Positions 35,332 through 44,803 are shown, counted from the stretch's first letter. The stretch: 64,000 nucleotides of DNA from Roseateles_B sp051857535 (GCF_051857535.1 NZ_JBPZGY010000005.1:372001-436000); one strand, 5' to 3'. Notes: generated by a model from the letters alone, not told the origin. Made by a program: numbers and translations.

Positions 35332-36495
35332 TCAGCCCAGCAGCTTGCGCGCGATCAGATCTTTCATGATCTCGTTGGTGCCGCCGTAGATCTTCTGCAC
35401 CCGGGCGTCGGCGTAGAGCCGTGCGATTGGGTACTCGGCCATGTAGCCGTAGCCGCCGAAGAGCTGCAGGCATTCGTCCAGCACCTTGCACTGCTGCTCC
35501 GTCGTCCACCACTTGGCCATGTAGGCGGCCTCGTCGTCCAGAGTGCCGTCCAGCAGGCGCTGCACGCAGTCGTTGACGAAGCTGCGCACCACATGGGCCA
35601 GGGTGGCGCATTCGGCGAGCTTGAAGCGGGTGTTCTGGAAGCTCGCGACCGACTGGCCGAAGGCCTGACGCTGGCTCGTGTACTCGACGGTCAGCTCGAC
35701 AGCGCGCTCGATGATGGCGGCCGCCGGCACGGCCAGCAGCAGGCGTTCGTAGGGCAGCTGGCTCATCAGCTGGCGAAAGCCCTGGCCCTCCGTGCCGCCC
35801 AGCAGGTGGTCGGCAGGCACACGCACGCCCTGGAAGGCCAGCTCCGCGGTGTCCGAGGCATGCTGGCCCAGCTTCTCCAACCGGCGGCCGACGCTGAAGC
35901 CGGGCAGGTCCTCGGTCTCCAGCACGATCAGCGAGACGCCTTTGCTGCCCGCCTCGCCGGTGCGCACCGCCACCACCAGCAGATTGGCCGTGAAGCCGTT
36001 GGTGATGAAGGTCTTGGCCCCGTCGATGAGGTAGCTGTCGCCCTCGCGGCGGGCGCGGGTGCGCAGGGCCTTGAGGTCGGAGCCGCAGCCCGGTTCCGTC
36101 ATCGCGATGCCCGCCAGCAGCTCGCCGCTGGCCAGGCCGGGCAGCCAGCGCTGCTTCTGGGCCTCGGTCCCGTAGTCGAGGATGTAGTGCGCCGCGATGG
36201 TGTGCACGGCGGTGTTGGCCGGCATCTCGGCGCGGGCCAGCTCGTCCTGCACGACCAGCTGGTAGGCCAGGCTGGCGCCCGCGCCGCCCCAGGCCTCGTC
36301 CAGCTCGGGCAGCAGGAAGCCCAACGCGGCGAAGGGCCGCCAGACCTGGCGCGGGATGTAGCCCTGGCGCCGCCAGCCCTCCAGCTGCGGGGCCAGCTCC
36401 GCGGCGACATAGCGGCGGACCTGCTCGCGGAAGGCCTCGATCTGCTCGTCCATCCAGGGGTGGCGGTGCAGGCGGGGAAGCAGGGAGGGGTGCAT
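35332..36495 (-). CDS. Acyl-CoA dehydrogenase
   Basis: A 387-residue FAD acyl-CoA dehydrogenase. Motifs: TEPGCGSDLKALRTRA (flavin/substrate loop), ITNGFTANLLVVAVRT, the YTSQRQAFGQSVASFQN signature near residue 245, and the C-terminal LFGGYGYMAEYPIARLYADA with the YGGTNEIMKDLIAR flavin contact. The catalytic Glu is expected in the LFGGYGY... loop region. It starts 21 bp downstream of the thiolase-like gene, so both form an operon for breakdown of a CoA-activated acid whose identity the sequence does not show. Confidence 0.93.
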   Translation of the reverse strand: MHPSLLPRLHRHPWMDEQIEAFREQVRRYVAAELAPQLEGWRRQGYIPRQVWRPFAALGFLLPELDEAWGGAGASLAYQLVVQDELARAEMPANTAVHTIAAHYILDYGTEAQKQRWLPGLASGELLAGIAMTEPGCGSDLKALRTRARREGDSYLIDGAKTFITNGFTANLLVVAVRTGEAGSKGVSLIVLETEDLPGFSVGRRLEKLGQHASDTAELAFQGVRVPADHLLGGTEGQGFRQLMSQLPYERLLLAVPAAAIIERAVELTVEYTSQRQAFGQSVASFQNTRFKLAECATLAHVVRSFVNDCVQRLLDGTLDDEAAYMAKWWTTEQQCKVLDECLQLFGGYGYMAEYPIARLYADARVQKIYGGTNEIMKDLIARKLLG

Positions 36496-36516
36496 GAGGG
36501 ACTCCTGTCAGTCGTG

Positions 36517-37719
36517 TCAGGCCGCGGCGCGTGGGTCGACCTTCTCGTACAAGGTCACCACACAGGCGCCGCCCAGGCCCAGGTTGTGCTGCAGGGCCAG
36601 GCGCGCGCCTTCGACCTGGCGCGCGCCGGCATCGCCGCGCAGCTGCTGGACCAGCTCGGTGCACTGCGCCAGGCCCGTGGCGCCCAGGGGGTGGCCCTTG
36701 CTGAGCAGGCCGCCGGAGGGGTTGGTCACGATGCGGCCGCCATAGGTGTTGTCGCCATCGAGGACGAACTGCTCGGCGCCGCCGAGGGGGCAGAGGTCGA
36801 GGGCCTCGTAGGTGATCAGCTCGTTGTGGGCGAAGCAGTCGTGCAGCTCCACGACATCCAGATCCTGCGGGCCCACGCCCGCGGCCTCGTAGACCTGGCG
36901 GGCCGCGCTGCGGGCCATGCTGAAGCCGACGAGCTCCCGCATGTCCTGCGACTCGAAGGTGGCCGGGCCGTCCGTGCTCATGGCCTGGGCCCGGATCTGC
37001 ACGTCGGCCCGCAGGCCGTGGCGCGCCGCGAAATCCTCGGAGCAGACCAGCGCCGCCGCCGCGCCGCAGGTGGGCGGGCAGGCCATCAGCCGGGTCATGA
37101 CGCCCGGCCACATGGCGGGCGCCTGAAGCACCTCCTCCTCGCTGAGCACGGTGCGGAACAGCGCCAGCGGGTTGTTCGCGGCATGGCGGCTGGCCTTGGC
37201 GCGGATCTTGGCGAAGGTGCTCAGCTGCGTGCCGTACTGCTGCATGTGCGCCAGGCCGGCGCCGCCGAAGTAGCGCAGGGCCAGCGGGATCTCGGCATGG
37301 CCGACCAGCTCGTCCGTGGTCTGGTCGAAGCGGTCGAAGGGGCTGGGGCGGTCCTTGAAGACCGAGCCCAGCGCGCCGGGGCTCATCTGCTCGAAGCCCA
37401 GGGCCAGCACGCAGTCCGCCGCGCCGCTCTCCACGGCCTGGCGCGCCAGGAAGAGGGCGGTGGAGCCGGTGGAGCAGTTGTTGTTGACGTTGATCACCGG
37501 GATGCCCGTCATGCCGACCTCGTACAGCGCGCGCTGGCCGGCAGTGCTGTCGGCGTAGACATAGCCCGCATAGGCCTGCTGCACCTGGCCATAGGCGATG
37601 CCGGCATCGGCGAGGGCCCGCCGTGTGGCCTCCGCCGCCATCTGCGGATAGGGCGCGCTGGCACCGGGCTTGGTGAAGGGGATCATGCCGACCCCGGCGA
37701 CGAAGACCTTGCGATTCAT
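36517..37719 (-). CDS. Thiolase-fold lipid-transfer (SCP2-type) protein
   Basis: A 400-residue thiolase-family protein of the 'lipid-transfer' (SCP2-thiolase) type. The nucleophile Cys lies in NVNNNCSTGSTALF; the second half has VVELHDCFAHNELITYEALD and NPSGGLLSKGHPLGATGLAQ with the catalytic HP. The N-terminus (MNRKVFVAGVGMIPFTKPG) is the family start. Ordinary acetyl-CoA acetyltransferases are similar, but the HDCFAHNE motif favours this subgroup, which includes enzymes of sterol side-chain or branched-acid catabolism. It is first in the operon with the acyl-CoA dehydrogenase and divergent from the AraC gene at 37901. Confidence 0.9.
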   Translation of the reverse strand: MNRKVFVAGVGMIPFTKPGASAPYPQMAAEATRRALADAGIAYGQVQQAYAGYVYADSTAGQRALYEVGMTGIPVINVNNNCSTGSTALFLARQAVESGAADCVLALGFEQMSPGALGSVFKDRPSPFDRFDQTTDELVGHAEIPLALRYFGGAGLAHMQQYGTQLSTFAKIRAKASRHAANNPLALFRTVLSEEEVLQAPAMWPGVMTRLMACPPTCGAAAALVCSEDFAARHGLRADVQIRAQAMSTDGPATFESQDMRELVGFSMARSAARQVYEAAGVGPQDLDVVELHDCFAHNELITYEALDLCPLGGAEQFVLDGDNTYGGRIVTNPSGGLLSKGHPLGATGLAQCTELVQQLRGDAGARQVEGARLALQHNLGLGGACVVTLYEKVDPRAAA

Positions 37720-37900
37720 GGTTCCTGCTCCTCGGGACAGCCCCTTCAGCGTGGCTTGGCGCCGGCTCCGGGGCCGGCCATCCGCCGATGCTAGGCAGCG
37801 CGGAGCGCCGCGGCGATTGCAAAAGACGTCAGCCCGATGTCATTTCACCTCGCCCGGGCGCGGGCCGCGGTGGCGGCGCCGGGCGCTACAGTGGCGGGCT

Positions 37901-38926
37901 GTGACTGCCCGCAAGCCTGCCCCGCCCGCCCCGGCCCTGACCGTGGGCATCGAGTTCGCGCTGAATCTGCTGTCCGGCCTGCGCCGGCGTGGCATCGACG
38001 GCAGCGAGCTCCTGCGCGAGGCCGGCATCCCCGACGAGGCCCTGCACCAGCCCGGCGCGCGCATCGCCACGATCCAGCTGGCGCAGCTGCTGCGCGCCCT
38101 GATCGAGCGCCACGACGACGAGGTGCTGGGCATGCTGTCCCGACCCTCCAAGCGCGGTTCCTTCGCCCTGCAGGTGCGCGCGGGCATCGCCGCGCCGACG
38201 CTGGAGCAGGCCATCCGCCACATCGCCCATGTGTTCCGCCTGCTGCATGACGACCTGAGCCTGGTCCTGGTCCGCGAAGGCCAGGACCTGGCGGGCGTCG
38301 CGCTGGACTTCCACCGGGCCGAGGCCGCGAGCCATCCGCATCTGCATGAGCTGGTGCTGCGCGTCTACTGGCGGCTGTTTGCCTGGCTGGTGGGCGGGCA
38401 GCTGCCGGTGGTGCGCTTCGACTTCGCCTACGCGCGGCCGAGCTACTCGGAGGGCTATGGCCCCATCTTTCCCGCGCCCTGGCGGTTCGAGGCCGCCCGC
38501 AGCGCGATGTGGTTCCAGGCCGGGCGCCTGCAGCTGCCCGTGTGCCGGGACGAGCAGGCCCTGCGTGCCTTCATGGCCGACGTGCCTGTGCAGGTGATCC
38601 TGCCCCGGCGCGATGCCGGCACCAGCGGCCGCGTGCGCTCCCACCTGCAGCGCACCCAGCCCCTGTGGCCAGACCTGGTGCGCACTGCGCAGGCCCTGCA
38701 CATGTCGCCCAGCACGCTGCAGCGGCGTCTCGCCGCCGAGGGCAGCAGCTTCCAGGCGCTCAAGGACCAGCTGCGTCGCGAGGTGGCCATCTACCGCCTG
38801 CACACCAGCGACACGCCGCTGGCCAAGCTGGCCATCGAGCTGGGCTTCTCGGACACGGCGGCCTTCCAGCGTGCCTTCAAGCACTGGACCGGCTTGCCGC
38901 CCGGGGCCTACCGGCAGGGGCGCTAG
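37901..38926 (+). CDS. AraC-family transcriptional regulator
   Basis: A 341-residue regulator with an arabinose-binding-like N-terminal domain of the OruR/ArgR type (about 20-210) and a C-terminal double helix-turn-helix (AQALHMSPSTLQRRLAAEGS; LAIELGFSDTAAFQRAFKHW). A GTG at 37901 is chosen because the upstream frame is Arg/Pro-rich and overlaps the divergent promoter region. It is transcribed away from the thiolase/acyl-CoA dehydrogenase operon, which it probably controls. Confidence 0.9.
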   Translation: MTARKPAPPAPALTVGIEFALNLLSGLRRRGIDGSELLREAGIPDEALHQPGARIATIQLAQLLRALIERHDDEVLGMLSRPSKRGSFALQVRAGIAAPTLEQAIRHIAHVFRLLHDDLSLVLVREGQDLAGVALDFHRAEAASHPHLHELVLRVYWRLFAWLVGGQLPVVRFDFAYARPSYSEGYGPIFPAPWRFEAARSAMWFQAGRLQLPVCRDEQALRAFMADVPVQVILPRRDAGTSGRVRSHLQRTQPLWPDLVRTAQALHMSPSTLQRRLAAEGSSFQALKDQLRREVAIYRLHTSDTPLAKLAIELGFSDTAAFQRAFKHWTGLPPGAYRQGR

Positions 38927-38940
38927 GCGGTGGCCCTGCT

Positions 38941-38967
38941 TGTCACAAGAAGCCGCCCCGATTCGTC
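38941..38967 (+). promoter_or_regulatory. ECF41-type promoter of the sigma-factor gene
   Basis: TGTCACA (38941-38947), exactly 16 bp, then CGTC (38964-38967). This is the known ECF41 promoter pattern. Transcription would begin at about 38973-38976 while the ATG is at 38977, so the mRNA would be leaderless or nearly so. It starts 14 bp after the AraC gene stop. Confidence 0.85.
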
Positions 38968-38976
38968 TTGCCTGGC

Positions 38977-39924
38977 ATGAACGACCCCACCCGTTTCTTC
39001 CAGCAGCTCCGCCCCCGGCTGCAGGGCATCGCCTACCGCATGCTGGGCTCCCGCGCCGAGGCCGAGGAGCTGGTGCAGGACGTGTGGCTGCGCTGGCACG
39101 CCGCCGAGCAGGACGCCATCGCCAATGCCGAGGCCTGGCTCGTGACGGTGACCACGCGCCTGTCCATCGACCACCTGCGCGCGGCTCAGGCGCAGCGAGC
39201 GCATTACGTGGGCTTCTGGCTGCCCGAGCCCTGGCTGGAGCTGGACGCGCGGCTGCCTGCTGCGCACGTCGAGGGCCCGGCCACGCCCGAGGAGCAGCTG
39301 GCGCGGGCCGACGACATCTCCATGGCCTTCCTGACCCTGCTGGAGCGGCTGACGCCTGAGGCCCGTGCGGCCTTCCTTCTGCGCGAGGTTTTTGACGCCG
39401 ACTACGCGGAGGTGGCCCAGGCCCTGGGCAAGAGCGAGGCGGCCTGCCGGCAGATCATCTCCCGCGCCCGGGGGCAGTTGAAGGCGCAGCGGCCGCGCTA
39501 CCAGGTCCCGGCCGACACCCACTACCGCCTGCTGGCCGGCTTTGCCGAGGCCGCGCGGCAAGGCGACTTCCGCCGCCTGCAGGCCCTGCTGGCCGAGGAC
39601 GCCGAACTGATCAGCGACGGCGGCGGTGTGGTGCCCAGCTTCGGCCGGGTGCTGGCCGGGGCGGCTCGCATCGCACGGCTGTATTTCGCGGCCTGGCGGC
39701 GTCATGCGCGGGGCCTGCACGCCCTGCAACTGGCGATTGTGCGCCTGAACGGGCAGTGGGGCCTGCTGCGCTTCATCGACGGGCGGCTGGAGTCCGCCCA
39801 GTGCCTGGAGACCGACGGCCAGCGCATCACCCGCATCTACACGCAGCGCAACCCGGAGAAACTGAAGGGCCTGGCCGAGGCCTGGGCGGCGGCTGTCACA
39901 AGGCGGGAGGCGGCTGCGTCTTGA
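38977..39924 (+). CDS. sigJ: ECF41-group sigma factor with SnoaL-like C-terminal domain
   Basis: A 315-residue ECF sigma factor of the SigJ/ECF41 group. Regions 2 and 4 occupy about 1-170 (YRMLGSRAEAEELVQDVWLR; LGKSEAACRQIISRARGQ) and a SnoaL-like domain the rest. All three group hallmarks are visible: WLPEP in the linker, DGGG near residue 210 and an NPEKL (family NPDKL) near the end. These sigma factors have no separate anti-sigma; the C-terminal domain regulates activity. It has its own ECF41 promoter and a second one inside its 3' end that serves the AhpD-like gene. Confidence 0.93.
   Translation: MNDPTRFFQQLRPRLQGIAYRMLGSRAEAEELVQDVWLRWHAAEQDAIANAEAWLVTVTTRLSIDHLRAAQAQRAHYVGFWLPEPWLELDARLPAAHVEGPATPEEQLARADDISMAFLTLLERLTPEARAAFLLREVFDADYAEVAQALGKSEAACRQIISRARGQLKAQRPRYQVPADTHYRLLAGFAEAARQGDFRRLQALLAEDAELISDGGGVVPSFGRVLAGAARIARLYFAAWRRHARGLHALQLAIVRLNGQWGLLRFIDGRLESAQCLETDGQRITRIYTQRNPEKLKGLAEAWAAAVTRREAAAS
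39894..39920 (+). promoter_or_regulatory. ECF41-type promoter of the AhpD-like gene
   Basis: TGTCACA (39894-39900), exactly 16 bp, then CGTC (39917-39920), inside the last codons of the sigma-factor gene. It precedes the AhpD-like gene (ATG 39975) by 54 bp, which carries a normal ribosome-binding site (CAGGAG). The only other copy of this exact two-box pattern noticed in the window is at 38941. Confidence 0.88.
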
Positions 39925-39974
39925 GTGATGAAAGCCCGGGGTGCCTGGGCTCCATTCACTTCAGGAGTCTTTCC

Positions 39975-40454
39975 ATGTCCTCTCGTCTCGACTACACACA
40001 GCAGGCCCCCGAGGCTTTCAAGAAGTACCTGGACTTTGCCCTCAGCCTCAAGAAAGGCCCGCTGGAACCCTCGCTCGCGGACCTGCTGACGCTACGGGCC
40101 TCGCAGCTCAATGGCTGCGCCTTCTGCCTGGACATGCACGTCAAGGAGGCCCACCTCCACGGCGAGCGCCCGCTGCGCCTGCACCATGTGGCGATCTGGC
40201 GCGAGTCCCCGCTGTTCTCGCCACGCGAGCGGGCGGCCCTGGCCTGGACCGAACTGCTCACCCAGCTGCCCGCCCACGGCGTGGCGGACGCCGACTACGC
40301 GGCCGTGCGCGCCCATTTCAGCGAGGCGGAACTGGCGGCCCTGAGCTTCGCCATCGTGGCCATCAACGGCTGGAACCGCCTGGCCATCGCCTTTGCGACC
40401 GTGCCGGGCTCCAAGGACGAGGCCTACGGACTGGCGTCGGCCGGCCTGGCATGA
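39975..40454 (+). CDS. Carboxymuconolactone-decarboxylase/AhpD-family protein, ECF41 target
   Basis: A 159-residue AhpD-fold protein. C48-A-F-C51 followed by H55 (NGCAFCLDMHVKEA) is the redox site typical of alkylhydroperoxidase-like members. Such genes are the conserved neighbours and targets of ECF41 sigma factors, matching the promoter at 39894-39920. The ATG at 39975 is supported by TCAGGAGTC ten bases upstream and by the family N-terminus. It probably removes a peroxide or acts as a redox partner; the substrate is unknown. Confidence 0.93.
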   Translation: MSSRLDYTQQAPEAFKKYLDFALSLKKGPLEPSLADLLTLRASQLNGCAFCLDMHVKEAHLHGERPLRLHHVAIWRESPLFSPRERAALAWTELLTQLPAHGVADADYAAVRAHFSEAELAALSFAIVAINGWNRLAIAFATVPGSKDEAYGLASAGLA

Positions 40455-40483
40455 CCTGACCCTCTCGGGCCTCAAAGGAAGTC

Positions 40484-41404
40484 TCAGCGGGCGCCCACCT
40501 GGCGCCCGTACTGCACCAGGGCAAACACCCGGGCGGCCCGCAGCCAGGCCAGGGCCAGCACCAGCAGCAGGCTCAGCAGGGCCGCGCCCGCCAGGCCCAG
40601 GGGGCCGATGGGCAGCACCTGGATGCGTGCCCAGCCCAGCAGGGCGGCCAGCAGCAGGCCCAGCAGCAACAGGCTCAGGCTCAGGCAAAGGCGGGAAGGG
40701 CGGCGCAGCAGGCCGCGCACGGCGCTGCCCCAGGCCTTGACCACCGAACGGCGGCCTGGCTCCAGCACCAGCAGTGCACGTGCCGCATCGAGCGAGGCCA
40801 TGACCAGCAGGAGCAGGGCCAGCCCGAGCAGCAGGATGACGCGGCGATGCAGGTCCAGGTCCGACTCCAGCAGCCAGTGCCGCGCCTGCTCGTCCACCAT
40901 GTCCGTCAGTCCGCCGATCAGGGCCGCGGTGGCGCCCAGGGGCAGCAGGCCCCACAGCCAGAGCCGTGCCATCTGCGGATATTCCTTCCAGCCTCCCAGC
41001 CACAGCTGGCCCAGGGTGGGCCGGCCCACATGGAAACGCGCAGCGGTCTGCACCATGCCGCTGAGCCAGGGGAGGCACAAGGCGGCCAGCACCAGGCCCG
41101 GCAGACCGGACAGGGGGCTGTAGCCGCGCTGCGGCAGGTTGGCGATGGCATCCACCAGCATCGAGGGGTCGAGGTGCTGCAGCAGGCGCTCGGCCGCCAG
41201 CGAGCGGTTGAAGTAGTCGCCCAGGGCGCTCCACAGGGGCAGCAGCGCCAGCAGGGTGGACAGCCCCAGCATCAGCAGCCAGCTCAGCAGCAGGCGCCAC
41301 TGCAGGCCCAGGCGCAGGCCGGACTGCAGGGCGGCGGCGTAGGGGGAGGGGCGGTCGGAGCGGGAGGAGGGCAGGGGCGAGCCCATGTCGGTCACCGTGT
41401 TCAT
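40484..41404 (-). CDS. Polytopic membrane protein next to M1 peptidase
   Basis: A 306-residue inner-membrane protein with about six hydrophobic helices (for example LLLSWLLMLGLSTLLALLPL and LSLSLLLLGLLLAALLGWA). A charged loop near residue 200 separates helices. No family motif is recognisable; the layout resembles DUF4013-type or BPSS1780-like membrane proteins, which I cannot verify. Its start overlaps the stop of the M1 peptidase gene by 4 bp, so the two are translationally coupled. Confidence 0.75.
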   Translation of the reverse strand: MNTVTDMGSPLPSSRSDRPSPYAAALQSGLRLGLQWRLLLSWLLMLGLSTLLALLPLWSALGDYFNRSLAAERLLQHLDPSMLVDAIANLPQRGYSPLSGLPGLVLAALCLPWLSGMVQTAARFHVGRPTLGQLWLGGWKEYPQMARLWLWGLLPLGATAALIGGLTDMVDEQARHWLLESDLDLHRRVILLLGLALLLLVMASLDAARALLVLEPGRRSVVKAWGSAVRGLLRRPSRLCLSLSLLLLGLLLAALLGWARIQVLPIGPLGLAGAALLSLLLVLALAWLRAARVFALVQYGRQVGAR

Positions 41405-43653
41405 AGCGTGCTCAGCAGGGCGAGGAAGGACATCAGGGCGGCGCCAGCGTCGCTGATCAGGCGGCGGGTGGCACTGCTGTCGGGTTTGAGGCGGCGGCTG
41501 TTGTCGGCCACGCTCATGTCCAGGCGCTGGGCCTGCTGCGGATCCAGCTCGGCCGAGACCGCCTTGACCGGCTTGACCCAGCTGTAGCGCTTCCAGCGTT
41601 CCTGGTCGTCCCAGACCACCTTCTCCTCGCTGCCGTCAGCGAAGCGGACAAGCAGGGTCTGCGGCTGGGCTGCGCCGCGACGGCGCAGCGTGACGGTGCT
41701 GCGATAGGGCAGGGCGCCGCCGTCCTTGGCCTGGGCATCAGGATGGGTCTTGTCCCAGGCCTTGCGCTGGGCCTTGAGCTGCTTGCTGCGCTGGGACGCC
41801 GTCACTTCGCTGCCCTTGGGACCGTACAGCCCCAGTGGCGGTTCCACCTCCACGCTCTCCAGCTTCTCGACCCGGTCATCGACGCCGGCCGCCGCATAGA
41901 CATGGGTGTTGAAGACCTGATCGACCAGGGCCGGCTTGCCGGAGACCTCAGCCAGCACGTCGCGCAGATCGGCCACGGAGGGGTGGCGGAACTTCCAGCG
42001 CTGGTAGTAGGCCTGGATGGCGCGGTCCATCACCTCGGTGCCCAGCTGCAGTTCCAGCCCACGCATCACGGTGGCGGTGCGGGCGTAGACACTGCCGTAG
42101 CTGCCGCTGGAATAGCGGTGCCAGGCGTTGCTGCCCAGGCCGTCCGGCGGATTGCCCTGGGAGGCGATGCGCTCGGCATCGAACACGTCCACGCTGGGGT
42201 TGATGCCCAGGCGCTGCATGAAATCCGTGGCCACGGGGATGCGGCGGCCCGCGGCCAGCAACATGCGCTGGTTCCAGTACTGGTTCATGCCCTCGTCCAG
42301 CATGGGCTCCTCGAACTCGTTGGAGGCCAGGATGCCGTAGAAGTAGCCATGGCCGAATTCGTGGATGGTGACGAAGTCCAGTCCGAAGCGCTCGATCGTG
42401 CCTTCCTTGTCGCTCTTGTAGGCGTCAGTGGTGAAGAAGGTCGGGTATTCCATGCCGCCGGCCTCGCCCGCATTGAAGGGCGGGATCACGGCAGTGACGG
42501 TGCGGTAGGGATAGGGGCCCAGGGTCTTGGAGAACCAGGTCAGCGCGTCCTGCGTGGCCTTGAGCACGCTGGGCATGGTGTGGGCGTATTCCGGCGGCGA
42601 GAGCACCTTGATCGTCACCTCGGGGCTGCCGGGGAAGCTCCAGCGGCCCGTCAGGGGCTGCGCGCTGCGCTTGTCTGCCGTCCAGGCGAAGTCGTGCACA
42701 TCGCCCTGGACGAAGCGGTGGATGCTGCGCCCGTCGACCTTGCGCGGCGCGCCCTGTTCCTCGCCGGTGGCGCCCACCACATAGCCTTCCGGCACGTCCA
42801 GCGTGACGTCGTAGCTGCCGAAGTCGGCATAGAACTCGCTGTGCAGGTGGAACTCGTGGGCGTTCCAGCGCGGCTCGGTGGCACCTCGTTCGCCAGGCAG
42901 TTCCAGCACGGCCATCTTGGGGAACCACTGGGCCACGAGGTGGAAGCTGCCGAAGTGTCCGGTACGGGCCACGACACGCGGCAACTGGTCGAAGAAGTCA
43001 ATGTCCAGCACGGTGCTGGCGCCCGCCGGCACGGCCTGGGGCAGGTCCAGGCGGACCACGGTGCGGTCGGTCCTGGGGCCGCCATCCGGCTGCACGAAGT
43101 GGTAGGGCACGGCGCGGCCCTGCTGCTGGACCTTGCGCAGTTCGATGCGACCCCACTCGCCTTCCTCGGACTCGACATCGGTGCGGAAGGCGAAGCCCTG
43201 GCGCTTCTCCGTCATGAAGGTGCTGCCCTCGCCCTCGAAGGCGTTCAGGTAGAGGTGCAGGTAGACCGAGCGCACCTCGCGGTCGCTGCGGTTGCGCCAG
43301 CGCAGCTGCTGCTTGCCGTCTATGGTGTGGCGCACGGGGTCAAGTCTTGCCTCGATGCGGTAGTCCACCACGCGGTCGGACAGCGTGGCTTCCTGGCCGC
43401 TGCGGGGGCCGCCCCAGGCCTTGGAGTCGCTGGAGGTCCGCACGGCTGAGGCCAGCGGCCCTGCAAGAGGAATGCCGTCCGGGGAGGGCGGAACCGCTGC
43501 CTCAGGCGTGGAGGCGGAGCTCAAGGGCGCCGCGGGCGCGTCTTCGTCGTTGTCGTGAGAGCTCAGCTTCCAGCCGCCCAGCGCCAGCAGGAACACGAGA
43601 AGGGCGAGCAGCCAGGTGTGGCGTCGTCGGGTCCAGGCAGGCAATGCAGGCAT
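41401..43653 (-). CDS. M1-family zinc metallopeptidase, membrane-anchored
   Basis: A 750-residue peptidase. A short cytoplasmic end and one hydrophobic helix (HTWLLALLVFLLALGGW) anchor it, so the catalytic part faces the periplasm. The zinc site HEFGH lies at about 429-433 and is followed by exactly 18 residues and then Glu (MLDEG), the M1 pattern HExxH-x18-E. GGMEYPTFFT upstream replaces the usual GAMEN, as in the ERAP-distant 'M1-like' group. The next gene on the strand, a polytopic membrane protein, overlaps by 4 bp. Substrates are unknown. Confidence 0.92.
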   Translation of the reverse strand: MPALPAWTRRRHTWLLALLVFLLALGGWKLSSHDNDEDAPAAPLSSASTPEAAVPPSPDGIPLAGPLASAVRTSSDSKAWGGPRSGQEATLSDRVVDYRIEARLDPVRHTIDGKQQLRWRNRSDREVRSVYLHLYLNAFEGEGSTFMTEKRQGFAFRTDVESEEGEWGRIELRKVQQQGRAVPYHFVQPDGGPRTDRTVVRLDLPQAVPAGASTVLDIDFFDQLPRVVARTGHFGSFHLVAQWFPKMAVLELPGERGATEPRWNAHEFHLHSEFYADFGSYDVTLDVPEGYVVGATGEEQGAPRKVDGRSIHRFVQGDVHDFAWTADKRSAQPLTGRWSFPGSPEVTIKVLSPPEYAHTMPSVLKATQDALTWFSKTLGPYPYRTVTAVIPPFNAGEAGGMEYPTFFTTDAYKSDKEGTIERFGLDFVTIHEFGHGYFYGILASNEFEEPMLDEGMNQYWNQRMLLAAGRRIPVATDFMQRLGINPSVDVFDAERIASQGNPPDGLGSNAWHRYSSGSYGSVYARTATVMRGLELQLGTEVMDRAIQAYYQRWKFRHPSVADLRDVLAEVSGKPALVDQVFNTHVYAAAGVDDRVEKLESVEVEPPLGLYGPKGSEVTASQRSKQLKAQRKAWDKTHPDAQAKDGGALPYRSTVTLRRRGAAQPQTLLVRFADGSEEKVVWDDQERWKRYSWVKPVKAVSAELDPQQAQRLDMSVADNSRRLKPDSSATRRLISDAGAALMSFLALLSTL

Positions 43654-43750
43654 GGTCGGATGTACTCAGCGTCGGAGTGCGCATTGGATAACGCCGAGAG
43701 CCGCCGCCACAACCCCGGACATATGCGCATGACCAAGCACACGGGGCGCG

Positions 43751-44803
43751 TCAGCGCATCAAGCCCTGCGCAGCCAGTGCCAGGTCTTGCCCATCCAGGC
43801 GCGGCAGCACCAGCGGCCGGGCCTGCGCCAGGCGCAGGAAATTGCTGCGTTGGGAGCGTGCATAAAGCGGGTCGTAGTGCTCCGTCATCAGCGCCTCGAA
43901 CAGCGGTGCCAGTTGGCCGGCGCGTGCCCAGGCCTGCCAGCGTGCGATGGTGTCCTTGGCATGCAGGCCGGTGTTGGCGTTGAGCTGGCCCAGCAGGGTG
44001 GCGAGTTCCTCGCCGTCGTGGCCCAGGTAGGCGTAGTCCTGCAGCAGGTAGGCCAGCCGGGCATGCAGCGGGGCCTCGATGGCGATGCAGTCCGCGGCGC
44101 GCAGGGCGTTCAGCACGGCGTCCGGCAGCATGAGGCGACCAATCTTGCGGCTCTCGGCCTCCACGAACACCGTGCGCGCCAGGTCGAAGGCCTGCAGCGC
44201 CTGGGCCAGCGCGGTCTCGAAGGCCTTCTGCGAGGGCTGCTCCTGGCCGGGCCAGCGCCCCAGGATGGAGCCCTTGTGACGGGCCAGGGCCTCCAGATCC
44301 AGCACCTGCGCGCCGGCCGCCAGCAGGGCCTGCAGCAGGGCGGTCTTGGCGCTGCCCGTGGGGCCGCAGATGACCTGCAGCTTCAGCTGCGGGGCCAGGG
44401 TGGCGATGCGCTCCATCACATGGGCGCGGAAGGCCTTGTAGCCGCCATGCAGCTGCTGGGCGTCCCAGCCGACCAGGCGCAGCCACTGCACCATGGTGCC
44501 GCTGCGCATGCCGCCGCGCCAGCAGTAGACCAGGGGGCGCCAGGACTTGGGCTTGTCGGCGAAGGTCTCGCGCAGGTGCCGCGCCAGCTGGGCCGCCACC
44601 ATGGCGCCGCCCACGCGCTTGGCCTCGAAGGTGCCCTGCTGCTTGTAGAGGGTGCCGACGATGCGGCGCTCGTCGTCGTCCAGCACCGGGCAGTTGATGG
44701 CGCCGGGGAGGTGATCGAGGGCGTATTCGGCGGGCGAGCGGGCGTCGACGATGCAGTCGAACTCTTGGATGCGCTCGGGCGTGATGGGGCGGGGGCGGGA
44801 CAT
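43751..44803 (-). CDS. mnmH: tRNA 2-selenouridine synthase
   Basis: A 350-residue MnmH/SelU (YbbB). The N-terminal rhodanese domain carries the catalytic Cys94 in VYCWRGGMRSG; the P-loop GPTGSAKT is at 147-154. It replaces sulfur with selenium at the wobble uridine of some tRNAs, using selenophosphate. The donor enzyme SelD is encoded divergently from 44889, 85 bp away, so both probably share a control region. The length and both motifs match the family. Confidence 0.95.
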   Translation of the reverse strand: MSRPRPITPERIQEFDCIVDARSPAEYALDHLPGAINCPVLDDDERRIVGTLYKQQGTFEAKRVGGAMVAAQLARHLRETFADKPKSWRPLVYCWRGGMRSGTMVQWLRLVGWDAQQLHGGYKAFRAHVMERIATLAPQLKLQVICGPTGSAKTALLQALLAAGAQVLDLEALARHKGSILGRWPGQEQPSQKAFETALAQALQAFDLARTVFVEAESRKIGRLMLPDAVLNALRAADCIAIEAPLHARLAYLLQDYAYLGHDGEELATLLGQLNANTGLHAKDTIARWQAWARAGQLAPLFEALMTEHYDPLYARSQRSNFLRLAQARPLVLPRLDGQDLALAAQGLMR

